Positions 23,958 to 33,517 of a DNA stretch of 36,792 nucleotides are shown in pieces. The notes below the pieces were generated by a model. That model saw only the letters and a list, made by a program, of their open reading frames with translations, was not told where the DNA came from and made no database searches. Source of the stretch: Flectobacillus sp. BAB-3569 (lineage in GTDB: Bacteria; Bacteroidota; Bacteroidia; Cytophagales; Spirosomataceae); assembly GCF_002270355.1 (NCBI RefSeq), contig NZ_NJFZ01000031.1:1-36792 (forward strand). The letters are read 5' to 3'. Within the stretch, counting starts at the first letter, position 1; every line of letters starts with the position of its first letter. The position numbers were made by a program, and so were the translations under genes.

Positions 23958-25672
23958 ATGAAAAAAATCAACTTCGTTCTCAAAACTGGTTTGGAAAATC
24001 AGGCAAAGACGGATTTATCTACCGAGCTTGGATGAAAAACCAAGGGATACCTTCCGATTTTTTTGAAGGAAAACCTGTCATTGGTATCTGTAATACTTGG
24101 TCAGAGCTCACTCCTTGCAATGCCCATTTCCGTGACCTTGCCGAAGCCGTCAAAAAAGGCGTTCTTGAAGCAGGTGGCTTCCCTGTCGAATTTCCAGTGA
24201 TGTCTCTTGGCGAAACGCTCATCAAACCTACCGCCATGCTCTATCGCAATTTGGCAAGTATGGATGTCGAGGAATCTATCAGAGCCAACCCAATCGATGG
24301 CGTCGTATTGCTTTGCGGTTGCGACAAAACCACCCCTTCGCTGGTTATGGGAGCTTGTAGCGTAGACTTGCCTACCCTAGTCATTTCGGGAGGTCCGATG
24401 ATGAAAGGAAAATGGAAAGGCAAAGACATAGGAACTTCAGACGTTTGGCGATTTGCGGAGGCATACAAACTAGGAGAATTATCCCAAGAAGAATTTGTGG
24501 AAGCAGAAGCCTGCATGGCTCGTACACAAGGTCACTGCGCTGTGATGGGAACAGCCTCCACGATGGCGACTATGGTCGAAGCTTTAGGTTTATCCTTGCC
24601 CAACAATGCGGCTATTCCAGCGGCAGATGCGAGAAGAAAAGTAATTTCTCAACTTTCGGGCAGACGTATTGTCGAAATGGTGCAGGAAAATTTGACCTTA
24701 AGTAAAATACTGACCAGAGAGGCATTTGAAAATGCCATCAAAGTCAATGCAGCAATTGGTGGCTCTACCAATTTTGTGATTCACCTTTTGGCTATTGCAG
24801 GTCGTATTGGCGTCGATTTAACTATTGATGATTTTGATAAACTTTCTCAGGATATTCCACTATTGGCAAACCTTCAACCTTCTGGGGAGCATTTTATGGA
24901 AGATTTGTATTATGCTGGAGGCTTGCCTGCTGTCATGAAACAAATGCTGGAGCATTTACACCAAAATACGATTACCGTAAATGGAAAGACTGTTGCCGAG
25001 AATGTTAAACAGGCTGAAATTTACAATTCAGAAATTATAAGTTCTTTAGAAAACCCTTTTAAGCCCAATTCTGGAATTGCCGTTGTCAAAGGAAATTTGG
25101 CACCCAACGGCGCTGTCATCAAACCATCTGCCGCAACTCCTACTTTGATGAAACATCGAGGGAGAGCGGTAGTTTTTGAAAATATAGAAGACTATCATGC
25201 CAAAATTGATCATCCTGATTTGGAGATTGATGAAAACTCGGTGATGGTTCTCAAGAATGTAGGTCCCAAAGGCTATCCCGGCATGGCGGAAGTAGGCAAC
25301 ATGAGTTTGCCCAAAAAGATATTAGAAAAGGGTATTAAAGATATGGTTCGTATTTCGGATGGCAGAATGAGTGGCACGGGTTTTGGCACGGTTGTCCTTC
25401 ATGTATCGCCCGAGGCTGCGGATGGCGGTACTATTGCGCTGGTTCAAAATGGTGACTGGATATCCTTAGATGTAGACAATCGTAGTATTACCTTAGAAGT
25501 TTCTGAGGAAGAGCTTGACAATCGACGGAAAAATTGGGTGGCACCCAATCTAAACATCAATCGCGGATATGTAAACTTATACATCAATAACGTCGAGCAA
25601 GCACATTTGGGAGCAGACATGAGCTTTTTGAAAGGGAAATCTGGCAGTGAAGTTGCCCGTGATTCGCACTGA
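23958..25672 (+). pseudogene. IlvD/Edd-family sugar-acid dehydratase, frameshifted at the start
   Basis: Cytoplasmic Fe-S enzyme that dehydrates an aldonate to a 2-keto-3-deoxy acid. The main frame (from 24032) matches L-arabinonate-dehydratase-type proteins: VIGICNTWSELTPCN, CGCDKTTPS, TQGHCAVMGTASTM, the GGSTN motif, DGRMSGTGFGTVVLH and the C-terminal DSH. Conserved N-terminal residues LRSQNWFGKSGKDGFIYRAW are encoded just upstream in the same frame without a start. The ATG at 23958 joins this frame if the A7 run at 23961-23967 had one more A, giving about 571 aa, close to the family length. The exact sugar acid is not decided by sequence. The two nearby SDRs could be sugar dehydrogenases of the same route. 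Confidence 0.88.
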
Positions 25673-25680
25673 TTTATTTT

Positions 25681-25763
25681 TGAGTGAATGTGTGTTTGAG
25701 TGATTTAGTGATTATTCTAGAATCTATTTTTAAATAATCACTAAATCTCAATTCACTCAATTA
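25681..25763. repeat. compound palindrome at convergent gene ends (copy 2), likely terminator
   Basis: ATTTAGTGATTATT (25703-25716) and AATAATCACTAAAT (25733-25746) form a perfect 14-bp stem; outside it TGAGTGA words face CACTCA words. It lies between the dehydratase gene and the small lipoprotein gene, which end towards each other, and resembles the flanking repeats at 2056-2272 and 27747-28060. Confidence 0.65.
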
Positions 25764-25776
25764 GGGTTAAAAGCCA

Positions 25777-25971
25777 TTAATGCCAATGTCCTCTACCTCT
25801 TCCACGGCCACGTCCTCGTCCAGGTTTTTCTACAACAATAACCTCCCTTGGCTGTTGAACTACTACCGTTCTTCGTGGACGTCTATCAACAACCACCGTT
25901 CGGGTGGGCGTTACACAACTGGCTAAAAAGGCCATTGAAAAAATTACAAATAGGCTCAATATTGTTTTCAT
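25777..25971 (-). CDS. small lipoprotein with Arg-Gly repeats and His-rich end
   Basis: A 64-aa protein with a lipoprotein signal peptide (MKTILSLFVIFSMAFLASC, lipobox LASC, lipid-modified Cys19). The mature part is basic and low-complexity: TRTVVVDRRPRRTVVVQQ and REVIVVEKPG repeats of a valine strand plus charged turn, then (GR)5 and GHWH. I recognise no family. The composition suggests electrostatic contact with polyanions such as DNA, LPS or phosphoprotein, or a metal-binding end; this is speculation. Monocistronic. Confidence 0.7.
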   Translation of the reverse strand: MKTILSLFVIFSMAFLASCVTPTRTVVVDRRPRRTVVVQQPREVIVVEKPGRGRGRGRGRGHWH

Positions 25972-26330
25972 AAGGATTATAATTCAGAAATTAAAAAATC
26001 AATTATCTAATTTTAAAACGGTCAAAGTAACCTCAGATTTTGTCAAATAAGAGTAATTGAGTAAGTGGTTACGATAAGATACCCGTTACCTATTTGAGAT
26101 TTCTAATTTCTGAAATAAGGATTATACCTTAATTTTTAGTAAAACATGATGCATGGGAGTTATTTATTCTTCCGACATTCCTAAAACTTATTCTGGTAAT
26201 ATCTTTCCATAAAATGATTTTTTCGACAACTTTGTCGCTTTAATTTTTGTTACAAAATCACTCATTTTCTGTAAAACCGAGGGAATGGCTTTTGTCCTTC
26301 CTTTAAGCCCCTTTTAAAAACTATTTAAAA
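25972..26330. other. intergenic region between lipoprotein and GH125 genes
   Basis: Divergent promoter region for the lipoprotein gene (minus) and the GH125 gene (plus). It is AT-rich; I found no exact -33/-7 pair, no FNR-type site and no coding frame. No strong hairpin was seen. Confidence 0.4.
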
Positions 26331-27740
26331 ATGAACAGACGTCATTTTATCAAAAACAGCTCATTGGCAGGTCTCGGACTGGCTTTTTATTCAAACACCT
26401 CTTACGGTGCAACAGACTTCCCAAGCGTACGTGTTAGCGCCGACAAAAGAAACTTTTCAAGTCCAGCGGTAGAAGAAACTATCTCACGCTTAAAATCAAA
26501 AATCAAAGACCCAGAATTAGCATGGTTATTTGAAAACTGTTTTCCCAATACTTTGGATACAACTGTTCATTACAAAGTTGAAAACGGTAAACCAGACACC
26601 TTCGTAATCACTGGCGATATTGATGCCATGTGGCTACGCGACAGTACAGCGCAAGTTTGGCCTTATTTACCTCTTGCCAAAAAGAATGAAGATATTCGCA
26701 AATTGTTGGAAGGCGTCGTACGTCGTCAAGCAAAATGCCTTTTGATTGACCCTTATGCCAACGCATTCTATGCTGAAAAAGGCAATAGCGAGTGGACTAA
26801 AGATTTAACAGATATGAAACCTGAACTCCATGAGCGTAAGTGGGAATTAGATTCTGTTTGTTACACCATCCGTTTGGCATATCATTATTGGAAAACCACG
26901 GGCGACACCTCTGTTTTTGATGCTGATTGGTCAAAAGCGATGAAAGGCGTTTTGAGAATTTGTAAAGAACAACAACGTAAAAATAGCAGAGGAAGCTACA
27001 AATTTGGACGTAATACCTTCTGGTCGACTGATACGGTGCCTGGCAACGGCTATGGCAATCCAACAAAGCCTATTGGTATGATTCATAGCATTTTCCGTCC
27101 ATCCGATGATGCTACCATTTTCCCATTTTATATTCCTGCCAACCTTTTTGCAGTAGTATCTTTCAAACAGTTGGGAGAAATTGCTGAAACCATCCTGAAA
27201 GATGCAGCCTTTGCCCAAGAGTGTAAAGCATTATCCGCAGAAGTCAAAAAAGCAATTCAAGAAAACGCTATATATAATCATCCTACATTTGGTAAAATGT
27301 ATGCTTTAGAGGTAGACGGTTTTGGTAACCATTTGTTACAAGATGATGCCAATGTTCCAAATTTGTTGGGCTTGCCTTACTTGGGAGCAGTGAACGTGAA
27401 TGACCCTATTTATCAAAATACCAGAAAATTCGTTTTAAGTTCTTTCAATCCTTATTACTTTAAAGGAAAAGCAGCCGAAGGAATTGGTAGTCCGCATACA
27501 TTGGTAGACAATATTTGGCATATTGGTTTGGTTATGCGTGCAATGACATCAACCAACGACCAAGAAATTGCAGCTCAATTGAAAATGATTAAAAATACGC
27601 ACGCAGGCACTGGTTTCATGCACGAGTCTTTCGACAAAGACGATTCGTCGAAATTTACGAGAAAATGGTTTGCTTGGGCAAATACCCTTTTTGGTGAATT
27701 GATTTTAAAAATTGAAAAGGAAAGACCGCATCTATTGTAG
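26331..27740 (+). CDS. GH125 family exo-alpha-1,6-mannosidase
   Basis: A 469-aa glycoside hydrolase of family 125 (formerly DUF1237), which removes alpha-1,6-linked mannose from the non-reducing end with inversion. It has a Tat-like signal peptide (MNRRHFIKNSSLAGLGLAFY), so it is exported folded. Family segments: VITGDIDAMWLRDSTAQVWP, KWELDSVCYTIRLAYHYW, FRPSDDATIFPFYIPANLF with the catalytic acid Asp (259/260) and GFMHESFDKD with the catalytic base Glu432. Length is normal. Such enzymes process N-glycans or mannans. No SusCD-type genes are visible nearby. Confidence 0.94.
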   Translation: MNRRHFIKNSSLAGLGLAFYSNTSYGATDFPSVRVSADKRNFSSPAVEETISRLKSKIKDPELAWLFENCFPNTLDTTVHYKVENGKPDTFVITGDIDAMWLRDSTAQVWPYLPLAKKNEDIRKLLEGVVRRQAKCLLIDPYANAFYAEKGNSEWTKDLTDMKPELHERKWELDSVCYTIRLAYHYWKTTGDTSVFDADWSKAMKGVLRICKEQQRKNSRGSYKFGRNTFWSTDTVPGNGYGNPTKPIGMIHSIFRPSDDATIFPFYIPANLFAVVSFKQLGEIAETILKDAAFAQECKALSAEVKKAIQENAIYNHPTFGKMYALEVDGFGNHLLQDDANVPNLLGLPYLGAVNVNDPIYQNTRKFVLSSFNPYYFKGKAAEGIGSPHTLVDNIWHIGLVMRAMTSTNDQEIAAQLKMIKNTHAGTGFMHESFDKDDSSKFTRKWFAWANTLFGELILKIEKERPHLL

Positions 27741-27746
27741 GTAAGT

Positions 27747-28060
27747 ATGAATTCTGAATTACGAGTTGTGAATTGTAATTTAGTGTTTTTCCTTTGAAAA
27801 TTTTATTAGTAGAGACGCAATGATTGCGTCTTAAAAAGTATCATTTGAAAAATAGTATCATACCTGCATAATCACATATTTTAAGATTCGGATTACTCAT
27901 CATGTTTTCATCAAAAAAGCGGTTGGAAAACAATTTCTGACCGCTTTTTTTGATAATACCGTGATAGATATGCGTAGGCTTAAGACGTAATCATTGCGTT
28001 TCTACTGCTTGAATACAAATTTTAAAACAATCACTAAATCGCTCACTCACAATTCACTCA
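27747..28060. repeat. compound palindrome at convergent gene ends (copy 3)
   Basis: GAGTTGTGAATTGTAATTTA near 27760-27782 is mirrored by CTAAATCGCTCACTCACAAT near 28034-28053, enclosing two GACGCAAT/ATTGCGTC hairpins (27808-27832 and 27972-28003) and the terminator at 27910-27954. Same architecture as 2056-2272. Confidence 0.6.
27910..27954. terminator. bidirectional terminator between GH125 and transglutaminase genes
   Basis: ATCAAAAAAGCGGT (27910-27923) pairs with ACCGCTTTTTTTGAT (27940-27954). The A-run and T-run flank a GC core, so it acts on both strands. Confidence 0.85.
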
Positions 28061-28842
28061 ACTTGTTCTACCCAAACTTTCATATTGAGTAATTCAGAAC
28101 TACCAAATTGCGTAATTAGGGCAACATCTGTGGCATCTCTTCCGTAGGCAATCACAATCCTTCCACCAGTAGTACAATCCTGAACTGCATCAAATGCATA
28201 CCATTTACCCCCCAAATACACCTCGAACCAAGCGTGCAAATCGATATACTTTAATTCCTTCACATAGCCAACTACCATTCTTGAAGGAATATTGATGCTT
28301 CGACACAGAGAAATCGCTAAATGCGTAAAATCACGACATACGCCTTTTTTCAAATCCAAAATATCTAAGGCAGTTGTACTTGACTCGGTTACACCATATT
28401 CATAGGCAATATTCTGATGAATCCATTCACTAATGGCAGTTACTTGTTCATATCCAGACCAAATTTTCTTGGTAATTTCAACGGCCAATCTGCCAATTAC
28501 GGGGCTATCTGATTGACAATATCTGCTCGGGAACAAAAACTGTAAAGTATCACTTGGAAGGTTTTCAATCAATACATAAGCTGCTTGAGTATTCACATCT
28601 ACATTGTCCGCAACCTCTGCCACTACCTCCGAACGAATAGTCACATTTCCAACGGGTAGTAACATACGTTGACATACATTTCCAAAGCAATCAATGTACT
28701 CTATAATTGGAGTATATGGGCTCAGAATTAGCCTATCCTCCTGTATAAATTGTCCCTCAGTACTCCTAGGACGCAACATTGTAACGACAGGTGTGGGCTC
28801 TTTAATTTGGTAAATAAACTCTGCTCCCGCTGATAATTTCAT
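28054..28842 (-). CDS. transglutaminase-like (cysteine protease fold) protein
   Basis: A 262-aa cytoplasmic protein. Residues 1-125 form a beta-rich N-terminal domain of bacterial transglutaminase-like proteins (EYIDCFGNVCQRMLLPVGN), and residues 130-220 form the core with catalytic Cys169 (KKGVCRDFTHLAISLCR), His203 (LHAWFEVYLGG) and Asp218 (FDAVQD). The Cys-His-Asp order and spacing are those of the transglutaminase-like fold; most bacterial members are thought to be peptidases or of unknown role. It faces the SDR at 29129 head to head. Confidence 0.92.
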   Translation of the reverse strand: MKLSAGAEFIYQIKEPTPVVTMLRPRSTEGQFIQEDRLILSPYTPIIEYIDCFGNVCQRMLLPVGNVTIRSEVVAEVADNVDVNTQAAYVLIENLPSDTLQFLFPSRYCQSDSPVIGRLAVEITKKIWSGYEQVTAISEWIHQNIAYEYGVTESSTTALDILDLKKGVCRDFTHLAISLCRSINIPSRMVVGYVKELKYIDLHAWFEVYLGGKWYAFDAVQDCTTGGRIVIAYGRDATDVALITQFGSSELLNMKVWVEQVE

Positions 28843-29128
28843 GAATTAGTTGTGTATTAGACGTGTTGATGAATGACCTATCTTAATTTGTGGTGAAATT
28901 GTGATAGGTTTATAGGGTTCTTCTACCTAAAAGAAGTAATATTGAGGGCTTAGCTCGTAAACAAATATAGCTAAAAATAAGGGTTATCTGAACTAGTTTT
29001 AGCTTTATTTCGTCGAAATATTAAACCTTAGTTATCTTTTAACACCATAATTAAAGTAATTTTCAAAATCAAATGGGAAGAATTGGCATTTGATAAACGC
29101 CAACTCACAAGATTCGATATTTCATATT

Positions 29129-29893
29129 ATGACAAACTGGAATTTGCAGGGTAAAAAAGCCCTTATCACAGGAGGTACAAAAGGCATAGGAAAAGCCACC
29201 GCCACTGAGTTTTTGAAACTTGGCGCACAGGTTCTCATCATTGCAAGAAATGGCGATGAAATCCAAGAATGTATCAAAGAATGGAACATTTTAGGTTTTG
29301 AGGCACAAGGAATCGCAGCGGATGTAACCCAATCTGAAGACCGTGAAATGTATATTTTCCCTATCTTAAAAGAATGGGGCTCACTGGATATTCTCGTAAA
29401 TAATGTGGGTACTAATATTCGAAAAGAATTTACTGAATATGAGCCCGAAGAAATCCAAAAGGTATTCGAAACCAATCTTTTTAGCGCCATCGCTATGACG
29501 CGACTATGTTTTGAGTTTTTGGAAAAAGGTCAAGATGCGAGTGTCATCAATGTAAGCTCAGTAGCGGCTTCGGTGGATGTTGCCTCAGGTACTCCATATG
29601 GCATGACAAAGGCGGCAGAACTGCAGTTTACCAGAAATTTGGCAGTAGAATGGGCAAAATATGGCATCCGTGTCAACGCGGTATCGCCTTGGTACACCAA
29701 AACCCCATTGACTGTCCCAGTACTTTCTCAACCTGACAGACTCAAAAAAATCTTGGATAGAACACCACTCAATCGTGTGGCAGAACCTGAAGAAGTCGCT
29801 TCAGCGATTGCCTTTTTTGCGATGCCTGTCTCGTCCTATATCACAGGACAGAATTTGGCCGTAGATGGAGGATTTTTAGCCAAAGGACTCTAG
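29129..29893 (+). CDS. short-chain dehydrogenase/reductase (tropinone-reductase-like)
   Basis: A 254-aa NAD(P)-dependent SDR. The Rossmann motif is TGGTKGIGKAT, with ARN after the second strand suggesting NADP(H). NNVGTN takes the NNAG position, and the catalytic Ser-Tyr-Lys appears as NVSSVAAS and YGMTK. The C-terminus has SYITGQNLAVDGGF. The pattern resembles plant tropinone reductases and bacterial relatives, but the substrate is unknown. The ATG at 29129 is chosen over an upstream in-frame TTG at 29090 because the family starts at WNLQGKKALITGG. Confidence 0.92.
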   Translation: MTNWNLQGKKALITGGTKGIGKATATEFLKLGAQVLIIARNGDEIQECIKEWNILGFEAQGIAADVTQSEDREMYIFPILKEWGSLDILVNNVGTNIRKEFTEYEPEEIQKVFETNLFSAIAMTRLCFEFLEKGQDASVINVSSVAASVDVASGTPYGMTKAAELQFTRNLAVEWAKYGIRVNAVSPWYTKTPLTVPVLSQPDRLKKILDRTPLNRVAEPEEVASAIAFFAMPVSSYITGQNLAVDGGFLAKGL

Positions 29894-30358
29894 CGAGTTT
29901 TGAGTGATGAGTTTGGGGTGATGAATTAGTAAAGTATAAGAGCCATCCATTTCGGATATCGGATATTGGATTTCGGAAGTGTAAATTGCTATATTTTGAA
30001 AAAAATAAAAGTCTTTTTCTTTATTTCCGAAATCATAAATCTCAAATCTGCAAAAGTTTGAAATCCTTCGTACAGTCCTAGTTACGAAGTGTAATTTTAA
30101 CTATTAATACTTTACATTCAACGTTTATTAAATTATCTCGTTTCCTTGATAAAAGCTCCGTAGGAGCTGATAAAAAGAGTGTTTACTGAAAAGAACTCTA
30201 TTTTGTGCAATTGGCAAGGCTAACCATAACATAAAGTATTGATAATTAAATTCTTATATTCGAAACTCATAATTCAGTACTAATACTTAACTCATCACTC
30301 TCCTTTATTTATTACCACTTATTTTCATTTTTTATAATTCAACAACTAAACAATTTTT
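29894..30358. other. intergenic region with a dispersed repeat, no gene
   Basis: Holds a TGAGTGATGAGT-type stretch just after the SDR stop and the second copy of the GGATATTGG repeat at 29951-30060. The remaining 300 bases are AT-rich and should carry the promoter of the S9 peptidase gene, but no clear -33/-7 pair was found. Confidence 0.4.
29951..30060. repeat. dispersed GGATATTGGATT/TTTCCGAAATC element (copy 2)
   Basis: TTCGGATATCGGATATTGGA begins the copy, TATTTCCGAAATC is the opposite arm at about 30022-30034, and AAATCTGCAAAAGTTTG ends it. Organisation and length match the copy at 20503-20610. Confidence 0.65.
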
Positions 30359-32334
30359 ATGAGAAAACTTTCCTTTTATGCACTCTTACTGGGTATTCTT
30401 CCTAGTGTTGGGTACTCACAAAATGCGGCTAAACGTAACTTAAAACCGAAGGATGTCTATCAAATCAAATCGGTTTCTGATGCCAAAATCTCTCCAGATG
30501 GAGCTTGGGTATCTTATACATTAACCTCTGTCGATTCAGTTAAGAACAAAAGAAGCTCCGATGTATGGATGGTAAGCTGGGATGGAAAAGAATCTATTCA
30601 GCTAACCAACTCTCCTGATGGCGAATCCCAAGCCAAGTGGAGCCCCGACAACAAATACATTTCTTTTGTATCATCGAGAAATAGCTCAAATGGTAGTCAA
30701 ATCTGGTTGTTAGACCGTCGTGGAGGTGAAGGCAAACAACTCACTAATCTCAAAGGAGGCGATTTACAAGAATACGCTTGGAGTCCTGATGGTAAAAAAA
30801 TTGCTTTGGTATTAGAAAGTAAAGCTGATACCTCAAAACCAAAAACGCCAAAGCCTATCGTTATTGACCGCTTTTTGTTTAAAAAAGACGTTGAAGGCTA
30901 CCGTGAAAGAACATTCTCCAATATTTTCCTATTTGATGTAGCTTCAAAAAAGATTGATACCTTGACAAGAGGAAATTATGAGATAAGTTCGATTACATGG
31001 TCGCCTGATGGTTCTAAAATTGCTTTTGTAAGTAACAGAACTGCTGACCCCGACCGCAATGAAAATACGGATATTTTTGTCGTAGAAACAAAAGCCAAAA
31101 GCGAAGCAAAACAATTAACCACTTGGACAGGTAGTGATAACGCACCTGTTTGGAGTCCAGACGGGAAAACGATTGCTTATCTGCGTAGTACAGCATCTGA
31201 GGACTATATTATGTATGACCACTCGGTGTTATGTACTATCAATGCGAATGGTGGTGAGCCAACTTTGTTAAGCAAAAACCTTGATAGACCTGTTAATACA
31301 CCTAGATGGGCTAAAGATGGACAATCTATCTATGCTTTGGTAGTGGATGACCGTTATCGTTATTTAGCCAGTTTCTCTTTAACAGGTAATATGAAGAAAA
31401 CTTCGGAGGATAAAGGCATCTATTCATCATTGGAATCTCATCCTAACGGAAACTGGCTTTCATTGGTGACTACGCCCGAACTTCCTGCAGAGATATATGC
31501 GATTGAGAATGGACAAAGAAGAGCCTTGACCAATCATCATGAAGCATTTTTCAAACAAATCAGTTTAGCAACCGTAGAGGGTTTTACCTCTAAAAGTAAA
31601 GATGGTGCCACGGTTTCAAGTATTTTGTACCGCCCTGCCAACGTAGATCCTAAGAAAAAACTGCCTACAATTTTCTTTATTCACGGTGGTCCAGTAGCTC
31701 AAGATGAATTTGGTTTCGATTTGAGCAGACAAATGTTGGCTTCTGCGGGTTATGCGGTTGTCGGTGTAAACTATCGTGGTAGCAACGGTCGTGGTTTGGA
31801 GTATTGTAAAGTAATTAGTGGCGACTGGGGCAACAAAGAAGTATTAGATATTCTTGGTGCTGTGGATTACACCGTAAAAATGGTATCGCTGACCCAGAAA
31901 AACTAGGAATTGGGGGATGGAGTTACGGTGGTATTTTGACCGACTATACCATTGCTACCGATACCAGATTCAAGGCGGCGGCTAGTGGTGCTGGTGTTGC
32001 TATGATTTCATCAATGTATGGTGTAGATCAATATATTTTGCAGTACGAACACGAAATTGGCTCTCCTTGGAAAAATTTTGACAAATATGTAAAGCTTTCA
32101 TATCCATTCCTAAAAGCTGATAAAATCAAAACTCCTACACAATTCATGGTAGGCGAAAGTGACCACAATGTGCCCGCAGTAGGTAGTGAGCAAATGTATC
32201 AGGCCTTGAGAACCATTGGTATTCCGACAGAATTAATTGTATATCCAGGTCAGTTCCATGGTATTTCTGTACCAAGTTACCAAGTGGATCGTTTCGAACG
32301 ATATATCAAGTGGTTTGATAAATACTTGAAATAA
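30359..32334 (+). pseudogene. S9-family (prolyl oligopeptidase-type) peptidase, frameshifted
   Basis: Exported serine peptidase with a signal peptide (MRKLSFYALLLGILPSVGYS), an N-terminal beta-propeller with several PD40-like SPDGK repeats (for example AWSPDGKKIAL, VWSPDGKTIAYL), and a C-terminal alpha/beta-hydrolase domain. The first frame runs to 31906 and stops just before the active site. From 31882 another frame reads GIADPEKLGIGGWSYGG with the catalytic Ser, then GESDHNVP (Asp) and GQFHGIS (His) to the stop at 32334. One base is missing in or next to the A5-TGG run at 31876-31883. Corrected length is about 658 aa, normal for the family. If the break is real, the protein has no nucleophile. 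Confidence 0.9.
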
Positions 32335-32363
32335 CTAGTAGTGCAAAATTAGATTCAAGTTTT

Positions 32364-32577
32364 GTTTTTTAGGGACAAGGCAACAGGCATAAGGCAAAGA
32401 GTGTCAAATTGTTTTTATTAACAATAGATATATTTTTGCCGAATGCCTAGTGCCGAAAGCTCAAAATTAACATCTAGTTTTTTAGGCAAAAGGCAAAGAA
32501 TGTCAAATTGCTTTTATTAACAGTAAATATATTTTTGCCGAATGCCCATGGCCGAAAGCCGAAAGCTCATAATTAAA
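32364..32577 (+). repeat. two tandem copies of a ~105-bp intergenic repeat
   Basis: Copy 1 (32364-32470) and copy 2 (32477-32577) both read GTTTTTTAGG, AGGCAAAGA(G/A)TGTCAAATTG, TTTTATTAAC, ATATATTTTTGCCGAATGCC and GCCGAAAGCTC in order. Copy 1 has an extra GACAAGGCAACAGGCAT insert. An inverted and interrupted copy lies at 23681-23949. No coding capacity. Confidence 0.8.
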
Positions 32578-32662
32578 AGTTTATTTTGCAAATGACCTTT
32601 TAATTATGAATATCTTGAATTAACCGATATACTATTAACTCATAACCTCTTCCTACTAACTT

Positions 32663-33427
32663 ATGACAAAAACTTTTCAAGGACAAACAGCCATCATAAC
32701 GGGAGCTGGTATCGGTATTGGATTTGAAGTGGCTCGCGTATTAGCGATTCGTGGAGCCAATATTGTTCTCAATGATATGGATGAATCCTCAGCTCAATCG
32801 GCAAAGGATCATATTCTGGCCAATGGTGGTAGTTGCGAAATTGTTGTAGGTAATAGTGCTGATTTGAAGATCATCAAAAGTTTAGTCCAGAAAGCTGTTG
32901 ATTCTTTTGGAAAAATAGATTTGGTAGTAGCTAACGCAGGCATTACTACTTTCGGCGATTTCTTTGATTATCAACCCGAATCATTGAGGCAATTGTTGGA
33001 CGTCAATCTATTTGGGAGCTTCTTTCTTGTACAAGAGGCTTCAAAGGTGATGAAAGAGCAACAAACAGGTGGAAGTATTGTTCTTACCTCCTCGGTTACT
33101 GGTCATCAGGCACACCCATTTTTGGCAGCATATGGCATGACAAAAGCCGCTATTGAACAGTTAGCCAAAAACCTTGTTATTGACTTATCTCCCCTTGGTA
33201 TCAATATCAATACAGTCGCTCCTGGGGCTACCTTAACCGAAAGAACACTTGAAGATAAGGACTATTTATCGACATGGTCACGCATTACACCCATGGGAAA
33301 ACCTGCCACTGTACAGGATATTTCTGAGGCTATGATATTCTTACTTTCCCCACAAGCCAGACACATAACTGGACAAAGTTTGGTTGTTGACGGCGGCTGG
33401 ACTGCTGTTGGCGTATCTCCTTATTAA
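32663..33427 (+). CDS. short-chain dehydrogenase/reductase
   Basis: A 254-aa SDR: cofactor motif TGAGIGIGFEV, the acidic residue in LNDMDES suggesting NAD(H), NAG in VVANAGIT, catalytic Ser in VLTSSVTG and YGMTK, and GQSLVVDGGW at the end. It differs clearly from the SDR at 29129 (NNVG versus ANAG, different cofactor preference), so it is not a recent duplicate. A sugar or polyol dehydrogenase role beside the sugar-acid dehydratase is possible but unproven. Confidence 0.92.
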   Translation: MTKTFQGQTAIITGAGIGIGFEVARVLAIRGANIVLNDMDESSAQSAKDHILANGGSCEIVVGNSADLKIIKSLVQKAVDSFGKIDLVVANAGITTFGDFFDYQPESLRQLLDVNLFGSFFLVQEASKVMKEQQTGGSIVLTSSVTGHQAHPFLAAYGMTKAAIEQLAKNLVIDLSPLGININTVAPGATLTERTLEDKDYLSTWSRITPMGKPATVQDISEAMIFLLSPQARHITGQSLVVDGGWTAVGVSPY

Positions 33428-33517
33428 ATAATCAATATTTTGCCTTATTTTTCGTTTTTCTAAAAGTTTATTAAGTAGTCAAGTTTTAACCCAGTCTGTA
33501 ATTCTCTCTAGGAACGT

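Noticed and set aside
29122-29490. 122-codon open frame antisense to the SDR gene
   Set aside because: Inside a clear SDR coding frame on the other strand.
31936-32334. A separate 132-codon hydrolase gene
   Set aside because: It is the C-terminal part of the S9 peptidase read after a one-base frameshift, lacking its own start and nucleophile.
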